This document shows, piece by piece, positions 7,583 through 14,437 of a DNA stretch of 24,682 nt (position 1 is the first letter of the stretch; the number at the start of each line of letters is the position of its first letter). A model generated the notes under the pieces. It had not been told where the DNA came from. It searched no databases and saw nothing but the letters and a program-made list of their open reading frames with translations. Both the position numbers and the translations under genes were made by a program. Origin of the DNA: AC-52 sp044870295 (GTDB taxonomy: Bacteria; Actinomycetota; UBA4738); assembly GCA_044870295.1 (NCBI GenBank), contig JBIOYQ010000065.1, positions 1-24,682 of the forward strand, given 5' to 3'.

Positions 7583-8107
7583 ATGTTCAGGCGGGGAGAG
7601 GACGACCGTCAGGAGCACCCCATTCATCCCGGCGAGGTCGGGATCGGGGGAAACGGATCGGGCTCCGAGGTGACGGTGGTAGGGCAGGGAGCGCGGCTGG
7701 AGGGAACTGTGGTGTCCGCCGGCTCGCTTCGGATCGACGGCCAGGTGAAGGGCAAGATCTCGGCGGAGGGCGACGTGCTGATCTCTCCCAACAGTCATGT
7801 CGAGGCGGAGATCCAAGCTCAGAACGTCACCGTGGCCGGGCGGTTCAAGGGCAACGTGGTCGTGACCGGCCGGGCCGAGCTGGCTCGCGGTGGCCGGGTC
7901 GACGGCAACATCACGTCCAAGACCCTGGTGGTCGCGGAGGGCGCCGTCTTCACCGGTCAGTCCATCATGGACCAGCAGGGTGCCCAATCGGGTTCGAGCC
8001 GTGGCGCGGTGCAGGTCGACACGCCGGCGAAGAAGGACCCCGAGCCCGCGCGTGAGCCGATCGTGGTGGACTCTTCCATCGACGCGACGAAGGCCAGGAA
8101 CCGGTAG
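7583..8107 (+). CDS. Bactofilin (polymer-forming cytoskeletal protein)
   Basis: This is a 174-residue bactofilin (DUF583), a self-assembling right-handed beta-helix that forms filaments at the membrane and scaffolds cell-shape or polarity factors. The repeat pattern of short hydrophobic strands and glycines runs from about residue 28 to 130: EVTVVGQGARLEGTV, LRIDGQVKGKI, VLISPNSHVEAEI, VTVAGRFKGNV and RVDGNITSKTL. Disordered N- and C-terminal tails flank it, the latter rich in Pro, Lys and acidic residues. The ATG at 7583 follows AGGAGGAGG; longer frames upstream are shadows. It lies between the DUF4446 gene and serS, and the serS start is only 3 bases after its stop, so serS is likely coupled to it. 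Confidence 0.93.
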   Translation: MFRRGEDDRQEHPIHPGEVGIGGNGSGSEVTVVGQGARLEGTVVSAGSLRIDGQVKGKISAEGDVLISPNSHVEAEIQAQNVTVAGRFKGNVVVTGRAELARGGRVDGNITSKTLVVAEGAVFTGQSIMDQQGAQSGSSRGAVQVDTPAKKDPEPAREPIVVDSSIDATKARNR

Positions 8108-8110
8108 GAG

Positions 8111-9382
8111 TTGCTCGACCTCAAGGCCATCCGGGAGAACCCCGAGCCGTATCGGAAGGCCCTGGCCCGGCGGGGCGTAGCCGACGAGCTGGACCGCGTG
8201 CTGTCGCTGGACGAGCGACGGCGTGAGCTCGTGGCGAGGGTGGAGCAGCTTCGAGCGGAACAGAACCGGGCATCGAAGGCCATCGGGTCCGCCGGCGATG
8301 CCCGGGAGCGTCAGGAGATGATCGACCGGGTTCGGCAGGTGTCGAGCGAGCTGGAGGGGCTCGAGCCGGACCTGGCCAGGATCGAGGAAGAGCTCTTCCT
8401 CGCCTCGGCGCTGCTCCCCAACATCCCCGATGACGCCGTGCCCGACGGCGCTTCGGAAGAGGACAACGTCGAGGTTCGGCGATGGGGGGGGCCTCCGTCG
8501 TTCGGGTTCGAGCCGAAGGATCATCTCGCCCTCGGCGAGGCGCTCGGCCTGATCGATGTGGAGCGGGCGGCGCGGACCGCCGGAGCGCGGTTCGCCTACC
8601 TGACGGGTGCGGCGGCTCGCATCCAGTTCGGCCTCGTGCAGATGGGGCTCGACTTCGCCGAAGCGCGGGGGTTCACGCCGGTGATCCCTCCCGTGCTGGT
8701 CCGCGAGGAAGCCATGTTCGGGACGGGGTTCTTCCCCACCGACGCCGTGAACATCTACGCGACGCGCGACGACGACCTCTATCTGGTGGGGACGTCGGAG
8801 GTGCCGCTCGCCTCCCTCCACGCGCAGGAGATCCTGGAACCGGCTCCCCTGCCCCGGCGCTACGTCGGCTACTCGACGTGCTTCCGGCGAGAGGCCGGGA
8901 CGTACGGAAAGGACACCCGCGGCATCTTCCGGCTGCACCAGTTCGACAAGCTCGAGATGTTCAGCTTCGTCCTCCCCGAGGACTCCGTGGCCGAGCACGA
9001 GCGGTTCCTGTCATGGGAGGAGGAGTTCTTCCGCTCCCTGGAGGTCCCCTACCGGGTCGTCGACACCTGCATCGGTGACCTGGGCGCCCCAGCGGCGCGC
9101 AAGTTCGACATCGAGGCCTGGCTGCCGGCGCAGGGCCGTTATCGAGAGGTCACCTCGACATCGAACACCACGGACTTCCAGGCGAGGCGCCTGGAGGTCA
9201 GGGTCCGGCTCCCCGAGGGCAACCGAACGGTCCACACGGTGAACGGCACCCTGTGCGCGATCGGCCGGACGCTGATCGCCGTCCTCGAGAATCACCAGCA
9301 GGAGGACGGTTCGGTCCGGTTGCCGCAGGCCCTGGCGACGTACGTCCCGGAGCGGTACCGGCACCTCAGGCCGCCGGCCTGA
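8111..9382 (+). CDS. serS: Seryl-tRNA synthetase
   Basis: This 423-residue class II synthetase charges tRNA-Ser and tRNA-Sec with serine in the cytoplasm. The N-terminal domain (about 1-105) has the antiparallel coiled-coil arm that contacts the long variable arm of tRNA-Ser. The catalytic core follows, with the serine and ATP region LVGTSEVPLASLHAQ near 225-239, motif 2 including YSTCFRREAGTYGKDTRG near 254-271, and motif 3 near 376-396 (HTVNGTLCAIGRTLIAVLEN). Length and motifs are complete. The start is TTG at 8111: the frame is closed by the bactofilin stop directly upstream and the standard MLDLKAIRENPE N-terminus begins there. GGAG abuts the start with no spacer, so the effective binding site may be the earlier AGGA near 8096. 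A tRNA-Ser lies in the same window. Confidence 0.97.
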   Translation: MLDLKAIRENPEPYRKALARRGVADELDRVLSLDERRRELVARVEQLRAEQNRASKAIGSAGDARERQEMIDRVRQVSSELEGLEPDLARIEEELFLASALLPNIPDDAVPDGASEEDNVEVRRWGGPPSFGFEPKDHLALGEALGLIDVERAARTAGARFAYLTGAAARIQFGLVQMGLDFAEARGFTPVIPPVLVREEAMFGTGFFPTDAVNIYATRDDDLYLVGTSEVPLASLHAQEILEPAPLPRRYVGYSTCFRREAGTYGKDTRGIFRLHQFDKLEMFSFVLPEDSVAEHERFLSWEEEFFRSLEVPYRVVDTCIGDLGAPAARKFDIEAWLPAQGRYREVTSTSNTTDFQARRLEVRVRLPEGNRTVHTVNGTLCAIGRTLIAVLENHQQEDGSVRLPQALATYVPERYRHLRPPA

Positions 9383-9393
9383 GCCAGCCGGCG
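9372..9393. terminator. Inverted repeat between convergent serS and DUF421 genes
   Basis: CGCCGGC and GCCGGCG form a perfect 7-bp repeat with an 8-base loop that contains the serS stop codon. It sits in the 17-base gap between convergent genes and could act on both strands. There is no T-tract, so intrinsic termination is uncertain. Confidence 0.4.
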
Positions 9394-9399
9394 TTCACC

Positions 9400-9885
9400 T
9401 CAGACGGCCGCAGATCGGTCCGGCTGCGCTCCCCCGCCGTCTTCCCCGTCGAACTGGATGAAGGAGAACTTGCCGTCGGGCTCCAGTACGGCGAGCTTCA
9501 CCTTCGACAGGTCGTCGATGCCCTGCTCTCGGGCGGCTTCCAGGACCTCCTCGAGGCCGATCCGCTCCAGCTTCATGGCCTCGCCGACCATCTCGCCCTG
9601 CCGAACCACCACCACCGGGATCCCTCGGATGGCCCGACGCGTTCCCGGCCACCGATACTCGATGAACGACAACCCCACGATCAGCAGCCCGATCGTCCCG
9701 ACGGCGATCATGGCTCCGGTCAGCGATTGGTCCTCCTGGGTCACGCCTTGCTGGACCAGGTCGCCGATGGTGATCAGCAGGATCAGCTCGAACGCGGTGA
9801 GCTGCGACAGCTCCTTCTTCCCCATCGCCCGGGTGAGGAGCAGCACGAAGGCGAAGATGATCACGGTCCGGGCCACGATCTCCAT
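9400..9885 (-). CDS. DUF421 (YetF-like) membrane protein
   Basis: This is a 161-residue member of DUF421, a YetF/YcaP-like family of unknown function. There are three N-terminal hydrophobic segments (about 3-20, 31-47 and 56-75), with the conserved RAMGKKELSQLTAFELILLI and IGDLVQQGVT between and after them. A soluble C-terminal domain follows, starting GIPVVVVRQGEMVGEAMKLE and containing AREQGIDDLSKVKLAVLEPDGKFS. Length is typical of the single-domain form; the family is often associated with spores or cell-wall stress in Firmicutes. Its ATG overlaps the stop of the preceding gene by one base (TGATG), so it is translationally coupled to the 184-residue anchored protein. The short acidic and Gly tail after residue 147 is not conserved. 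Confidence 0.9.
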   Translation of the reverse strand: MEIVARTVIIFAFVLLLTRAMGKKELSQLTAFELILLITIGDLVQQGVTQEDQSLTGAMIAVGTIGLLIVGLSFIEYRWPGTRRAIRGIPVVVVRQGEMVGEAMKLERIGLEEVLEAAREQGIDDLSKVKLAVLEPDGKFSFIQFDGEDGGGAQPDRSAAV

Positions 9886-10439
9886 CAGGGCATCACCCTC
9901 GTCTGATAGTGGACCGAGACGGCGGCCAGACCATGGACCATGACCGACGTGGTGGCCTGGCTGCCGTGCTGGCGGGCCGGCTCCAGCCGGGCGTCCAGGG
10001 TCACGCGCATGGAGTCTCCCGGCGGCGGGTCGAACTCCCAGATCGAGAGCACATCGGTCGTGGTGAACGAGGAGGGCGTCGGGTCGAGGTTGTTGAAGTC
10101 GAACAGATTGAAGTAGGTGCTGGTGGTGGCGAGCTGGATCGGACCGTCGAACCCGCCTGGTCTCTCGATGAGGGCGATCCAGCGGATGGCCAGACCTGGT
10201 CGCGTGATGGCGGGGTAGAAGACGGTGATCCGGTAGCCTCCGGCGGAGGCGGTGACGGAGGCGGTTCGGGTGCCGAAGACACCGGCCGCTCCCAGGAGCA
10301 CGAGCACGGCCAACAGCGCCAAGCCGACGCGACGGGCGTTGCGCGCTCGACGCACGTGGGTGATGTCGGTCTCGCGCGGAGCGGTGGGGATGTCCTCGAA
10401 TCGCTTCACGTCGCCGACCGGGCTCATCCTGCCCATCAT
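9885..10439 (-). CDS. Membrane-anchored extracytoplasmic protein of unknown function
   Basis: This is a 184-residue protein with a basic cytoplasmic N-terminus (about 1-36), one membrane segment (about 37-58) and a secreted domain of beta-rich character. The outer domain contains ASAGGYRITVFYPAITRPG, LAIRWIALIERPGG and TTDVLSIWEFDPPPGDSMRV and ends VSVHYQTRVMP, which suggests an immunoglobulin-like sandwich. I do not recognise the family. Three starts are possible (ATGs at 10439, 10436 and 10427), none with an ideal binding site. It lies 42 bases downstream of the PBP gene and overlaps the DUF421 gene by one base. The constant DUF421 coupling suggests the two products work together at the membrane, but this is inference. 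Confidence 0.75.
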   Translation of the reverse strand: MMGRMSPVGDVKRFEDIPTAPRETDITHVRRARNARRVGLALLAVLVLLGAAGVFGTRTASVTASAGGYRITVFYPAITRPGLAIRWIALIERPGGFDGPIQLATTSTYFNLFDFNNLDPTPSSFTTTDVLSIWEFDPPPGDSMRVTLDARLEPARQHGSQATTSVMVHGLAAVSVHYQTRVMP

Positions 10440-10481
10440 CGCGGTGGTCGACGCGGAGTCAACGATCCGCCGGAGCTGCCC

Positions 10482-12572
10482 CTACGGCTTGCAGGGAGGC
10501 TTCTTGCACTGGTGGCCCGGCGGCGTCGGTATCGGCGATGGCGACGGTGAGGGAGCGGGCAGGAAGGGCAGTGGGATCGCGCGAGCCGGCTGCTTGTCGT
10601 AGCCGGTGAAGCTCGGGGCGTTGAACCCCTGCACTTTCGTCCCCTTCAGGGCCGAGGCCATGAAGTCGTGCCAGATCATGGCGGGGATGGATCCGCCGAA
10701 GACCTCGGGGAAGCCCTCGACGTTCCGCATGGAACGGTCCTCGGTCTTCGGGTAGCCCACCCACACGCACGCCGACAGCTGGGGGACGAAGCCGCAGAAC
10801 CATGCGTCCTGGAAGTTCTGCGCGGTTCCGGTCTTGCCCGCGGCGGGTCGCCCGATGTTCGCTGCCGTCCCCGTCCCCTTCTGGATCACACCCTGCATGG
10901 CCAGCGTGACCAGGTCGGCGTCGTTGCCGTCCATGACCCGCTTCCCGGTCGCGGTGTCTTTCACCAGGACCTTGCCGTCGGGTGTGGCGGCGTCCCGGAC
11001 GGCGTCCGGCCAGTGCCGGACCCCCCGGCTGGCCAGGGTGGCGTAGGCGGTGGCCATGTCGAGGGGAGTCACGGACTGGGATCCCAGCGTGATGGAGCAC
11101 ACGTCCTGGAGGCGGGACCGGATGCCCATCTTGTGGGCCAGATCGGCCACGTTGTCCGGTCCCACGTCGACCACCAGCTGCGCGAAGATCGTGTTCACCG
11201 AGTGGGCCAGCGAGTCCTGCAGGCTCATGGTGCCCGCGGCCTCGTCCGCGTAGTTACTGACCTCCCACGGCTTGTTCCCCGTGGGGTCGAAGCACCGCTG
11301 ATCCGGGATGGTCAGATTCGGAGGACCGGACATGAAGGCATGCGGATCCATGTGCTGTCGCATGGCCTCGGCGTACGTGAACACCTTGAACGCGCTCCCG
11401 GTCTGGCGATGCGCCTGCGTGGCCAGGTTGAACTTCGCCTGCGTGAAGTCTCGTCCGCCCACCATTGCCAGGATGTCTCCGTTCCTGGGATCCAACGCCA
11501 CCAGCGCCGCCGATGGGTCGGTCTTCCTGGGGAGATGCCGCTCGACGGCCCGCTCCGCGGCCTGCTGCATGTCCCAGTCCAACGTGGTGGTCACCTGGAG
11601 GCCGCCGGTGAACGTCTCCTTCTGGCCCACCTCGTGTTGCAGGAAGCGGCTCACATAGGAGACGAAGTACGCCGCCGGCACGGGTGCCTTGCCGTCGTCC
11701 TTGCGGATCTTCACGCGCTTCTGGGCGAGACGGGTTGCCACGTCCTGGGTGATGTACCCCTGCTCCGCCATCTTGCTCAGCACGAGATCCCGCCGTCCCT
11801 TGGCCCTGGCCGAATGACGGGCGGGGTCGTAGTCGGATGGGGCCTGGATCAACCCGGCCAGCAGGGCCGACTGGACCACGGACAGCTTCGCGGCGGGAAT
11901 CCCGAAGTAGGTCTCCGCGGCCGCCTCGGCGCCGTAGGCCCCGTGTCCGAAGTACACCAGGTTGAGGTACTTCTCCAGGATCTGGGGCTTGGTGTACATG
12001 TGGTCGAGCTTCTGGGCGAGGATGGCTTCCTTCAGTTTGCGTGAGAGCGTGCGCTCGGACCCGGTGAACACGAGCTTCACGTACTGCTGGGTGATGGTCG
12101 AGCCACCCTGAACGAACTCGCCGCTCTGCACGTCGGCGATCGCCGCGCGAAGCAGCGCCCTCGGGTCGATGCCGCCGTGCCGGTAGAAGTCGCGGTCCTC
12201 GACGGCGATGACGGCATCCTGGAGGTGCTGCGAGATGTCCTTCAGCGGGACCTCGGTCCGGTTCACCTCGGCGTGCAGCGTCGTGATCAGGCGGCCGTGG
12301 CGGTCGTAGAGGTACGTGGTCTGGGGAAGCCGGGGTTCCTTGGGGACCTTGAGGTCGGTATAGGAGTGGACCAACTTCGCGGTGGGTGTCCCGAAGGTCT
12401 TGCCGACCGTGAGGCCGAAGGCCACCAGTGCCATCGCCAGGAGCGGCGGCAGCACGATGAACTGCAGCATCATGCGCAGCACATGGGGGCGTTGATGGCT
12501 CGGGACGAGCCACATACCGATCGGCTTGGGAGCGCCTGCATCGCCGCGGCGAGGTTGGATCTGAGCCGCCAT
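10482..12572 (-). CDS. Class A penicillin-binding protein (transglycosylase/transpeptidase)
   Basis: This 696-residue bifunctional enzyme polymerises lipid II and cross-links peptidoglycan outside the membrane. After a cytoplasmic tail and one membrane segment (about 31-57), the GT51 transglycosylase domain carries AVEDRDFYRHGGID with catalytic Glu125, QGGSTITQQYVK near 155-166, RKLKEAILAQKL near 178-189 and KYLNLVYFGHGAYG near 201-214. The transpeptidase domain has SAFK (Ser393-Lys396), SVN (458-460) and KTG (580-582), so both active sites look complete. The tail after about 660 is Pro/Ser-rich and ends in a short Lys and Cys segment (HQCKKPPCKP). The ATG at 12572 is chosen by the membrane anchor; there is no clear Shine-Dalgarno. 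It heads an operon with the anchored protein and DUF421 and is divergent from the PHP gene. Confidence 0.95.
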   Translation of the reverse strand: MAAQIQPRRGDAGAPKPIGMWLVPSHQRPHVLRMMLQFIVLPPLLAMALVAFGLTVGKTFGTPTAKLVHSYTDLKVPKEPRLPQTTYLYDRHGRLITTLHAEVNRTEVPLKDISQHLQDAVIAVEDRDFYRHGGIDPRALLRAAIADVQSGEFVQGGSTITQQYVKLVFTGSERTLSRKLKEAILAQKLDHMYTKPQILEKYLNLVYFGHGAYGAEAAAETYFGIPAAKLSVVQSALLAGLIQAPSDYDPARHSARAKGRRDLVLSKMAEQGYITQDVATRLAQKRVKIRKDDGKAPVPAAYFVSYVSRFLQHEVGQKETFTGGLQVTTTLDWDMQQAAERAVERHLPRKTDPSAALVALDPRNGDILAMVGGRDFTQAKFNLATQAHRQTGSAFKVFTYAEAMRQHMDPHAFMSGPPNLTIPDQRCFDPTGNKPWEVSNYADEAAGTMSLQDSLAHSVNTIFAQLVVDVGPDNVADLAHKMGIRSRLQDVCSITLGSQSVTPLDMATAYATLASRGVRHWPDAVRDAATPDGKVLVKDTATGKRVMDGNDADLVTLAMQGVIQKGTGTAANIGRPAAGKTGTAQNFQDAWFCGFVPQLSACVWVGYPKTEDRSMRNVEGFPEVFGGSIPAMIWHDFMASALKGTKVQGFNAPSFTGYDKQPARAIPLPFLPAPSPSPSPIPTPPGHQCKKPPCKP

Positions 12573-12621
12573 TGTGGGCGATTTGTACCCGACCCCCTTC
12601 GTCACCAAGCATGGAGCTTCG
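12573..12621. promoter_or_regulatory. 49-base divergent promoter region, PBP versus PHP gene
   Basis: Only 49 bases separate the two starts. The single AT-rich patch is around 12580-12588 and reads GGGTACAAATC on the minus strand, placing a possible -10 (TACAAA) about 10 bases before the PBP ATG; a TTGGTG lies 15 bases further upstream. That would give a leaderless or nearly leaderless PBP message. On the plus strand, GGAG at 12613-12616 is the ribosome binding site of the PHP gene. Confidence 0.35.
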
Positions 12622-13665
12622 ATGACGCTGACCAATGCGCAGTTGTGTGAGCTGCTGGCCCAAGCGGCCGAACACGAGGCCGCGGGTACCAACCGGCAGA
12701 AGGCCCTGACGAGAGCGTCCCGATCCGCCATGTTCTGGCCCGAGGAGGCATCGACGCTGATCGAAGGAGATCGACAGCTCACCGAGCTCCGGTCCGTTGG
12801 TCCGTGGTTGGCCCGGGTCCTTGGGGAGTGGCTGACCTCCGACGACCCCCCCGAGCCGCCGGACCCTCCCGAGGTTCGACGCGGCTTCCTCACCCTCAGC
12901 GAGGTCCGGGCCACGCTGGCCGACCATCCCGAGTGGCGCGAGACGATCCGTTCGGACCTCCAGATGCACACCACGCACAGCGACGGCCGGGCGACCGTTT
13001 GGGAGATGGCCATCGCGTGTTCCGAGGGTTATAGCTACGAACACGTCCTCATCACCGATCACTCCAAGGGCCTCCCCATCGCCCACGGCATGGACGAGAC
13101 CCGTCTGGCCGCGGAGTTGGAGGAGATCGAGCTCACCAATCGGGAGCTCGAGGCCTCAGGCGTCCCCCTCCGGGTGCTGCGTGGCCTGGAGATGAACCTG
13201 TCTCCAGAGGGCGAGGGGGACATGGATCCCGTTGCCCTTCACGCCCTGGACATCGTGCTGGGAGCCTTTCACTCGAAGCTACGACTGCAGGAGGATCAGA
13301 CCGATCGGTACCTGGCGGCCTTGCGCAATCCGGACGTCCACGTCCTGGCCCATCCCCGGGGACGTCGGTGGGGAGTCCGCGTGGGGCTTCGGGCTGACTG
13401 GCCGCGCGTGTTCCAGGAGGCCGTAGAGCAGGAGAAGGCAGTGGAGATCGACGCCCACCCGGACCGTCAGGACCTCGACGTCGAGCTGCTGGGTCTGGCC
13501 GGGGAGGCCGGGGCGTGGATCTCCATCGGCACGGACGCCCACCACCCCCGCGAGCTGGCCTCCATCGAGTTCGGGCTGGCCTCCGCCATCAGGGCAAGCA
13601 TCCCGCGGGACCGGATCTTGAATTTCCTCGACCTTGACGGATTGCTGGCCTGGGCTGGGCGATGA
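12622..13665 (+). CDS. PHP-domain phosphoesterase, PolX-like without polymerase domain
   Basis: This 347-residue protein has a helix-hairpin-helix-like segment (about 45-72) and a C-terminal PHP metal-dependent phosphoesterase domain of the kind fused to DNA polymerase X. Metal-ligand motifs run in order: DLQMHTTHSDG (112-122), ITDHS (D146, H147), LRGLEMN (E190), GAFHS (H217), LAHPRGR (H244), EIDAHPDRQDL (276-286) and IGTDAHHP (D305, H307). The first His of the usual HxH is Gln114, as in some PolX proteins. The nucleotidyltransferase part of PolX is missing, though the N-terminal helices may be a remnant of its DNA-binding region. A role in 3'-end processing during repair is plausible but inferred. 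The ATG at 12622 is supported by GGAG; a GTG at 12574 overlaps the divergent promoter. Confidence 0.88.
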   Translation: MTLTNAQLCELLAQAAEHEAAGTNRQKALTRASRSAMFWPEEASTLIEGDRQLTELRSVGPWLARVLGEWLTSDDPPEPPDPPEVRRGFLTLSEVRATLADHPEWRETIRSDLQMHTTHSDGRATVWEMAIACSEGYSYEHVLITDHSKGLPIAHGMDETRLAAELEEIELTNRELEASGVPLRVLRGLEMNLSPEGEGDMDPVALHALDIVLGAFHSKLRLQEDQTDRYLAALRNPDVHVLAHPRGRRWGVRVGLRADWPRVFQEAVEQEKAVEIDAHPDRQDLDVELLGLAGEAGAWISIGTDAHHPRELASIEFGLASAIRASIPRDRILNFLDLDGLLAWAGR

Positions 13666-13686
13666 TGTCTCCCTGACTTCGGGTAT

Positions 13687-13727
13687 GGCGGACCCCCGCT
13701 GTCGAGCGTCTTACTAAAGGTTCCGCC
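13687..13727 (+). terminator. Weak hairpin after the PHP gene
   Basis: GGCGGACC pairs with GGTTCCGCC through one bulged T, with a 24-base loop, starting 22 bases after the PHP stop. No T-tract follows. It might end the PHP transcript or structure the leader of the next gene. Confidence 0.25.
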
Positions 13728-13774
13728 GCCCCGGTGCCGATGCTGCTGGGGGGACGGGCACAAGGGGGATGATC

Positions 13775-14437
13775 ATGGGGAAACGCGATCCGGGGCGGCT
13801 CGGGCATCCGGGCTCGGCTCGGACCAAGAAGCGAGCGATCGTGGCGATCTTCGTGATGGCCACCTTCGTGCTGACTGCCTTGCTGTCCGTACCTTCCCAC
13901 TTCTTCCGGCTCCCGCTGCAGGTCCCGCCACCGATCCGGCAAGCGATCGTTCCCTTCGAGCCCCTGTTCCCCACCGATCCCGGTGGCGTTCCCGGCCAGC
14001 CGAGGATTCGGCTCAGCCACGGCGTGGTGGCCCTGGCCCTGCGAGCCGTGGCGCCCCAACCGCCGTTCGGAGGCCTGATCTCGCCCACCCCCAATCCCCC
14101 GACTGAGCAGCAGCAGCCGCCGCCGCCCAAGACCCCTTCCATCGACCGCCGCCGCGCCGGCGGGAAGAAGTACTACCTCCCCAGCGGGCATGACCCCCGC
14201 GATCCGGGTTGCGCCTCCTCCCCTCACTGCATACGGCACGGCCCGCCCCGACATCATGAGGACGGGCACGATCGGGACCGTCGCGACGGGAAGAAGGACG
14301 GCGGCGACCACCACGGGCGAGGCGACCAGGACCACGGGCGCAAGGATCGGGGTGACTGGAAGGTCAGGAAAGAAGGGACGCCAGGCCGTCCTGGCGGGCC
14401 AGGCGGGCCAGGTCATCGGGCGGCACCGGCTCGCTGA
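13775..14437 (+). CDS. Membrane-anchored Pro-rich, His/Asp/Arg-rich hypothetical protein
   Basis: This is a 220-residue protein with a basic N-terminus and one hydrophobic segment (about 21-38). It then has a Pro-rich stretch (about 47-121, including a QQQPPPP run), two Cys (146, 152) and a low-complexity segment (about 154-195) packed with His, Asp, Arg and Gly. A collagen-like Gly/Pro end follows (201-215). The likely start is the ATG at 13775, preceded at 8 bases by AAGGGGG; the ATG at 13769 is too close to it. Third codon positions are G/C-rich. The last 74 bases overlap the 3' end of the convergent GGDEF-EAL gene, and the collagen-like tail lies entirely in that overlap, so the original stop may have been lost. 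I do not recognise a family; metal binding by the His/Asp region is inference. Confidence 0.65.
   Translation: MGKRDPGRLGHPGSARTKKRAIVAIFVMATFVLTALLSVPSHFFRLPLQVPPPIRQAIVPFEPLFPTDPGGVPGQPRIRLSHGVVALALRAVAPQPPFGGLISPTPNPPTEQQQPPPPKTPSIDRRRAGGKKYYLPSGHDPRDPGCASSPHCIRHGPPRHHEDGHDRDRRDGKKDGGDHHGRGDQDHGRKDRGDWKVRKEGTPGRPGGPGGPGHRAAPAR

Noticed and set aside
10482..13013. PBP start at 13013 giving 843 residues
   Set aside because: The extra N-terminus is antisense to the PHP gene and non-protein-like; the cytoplasmic tail and membrane anchor start at the ATG at 12572.
13715..13741. TAAA and GCCGAT resembling a FliA (sigma-28) promoter before the Pro/His-rich gene
   Set aside because: The spacing is 17 bases rather than the expected 15, the downstream half is incomplete, and no flagellar or chemotaxis gene is present.
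13589..14416. Minus-strand frame with a hydrophobic N-terminus opposite the Pro/His-rich gene
   Set aside because: It is an antisense shadow; codon bias and the ribosome binding site favour the plus-strand gene.
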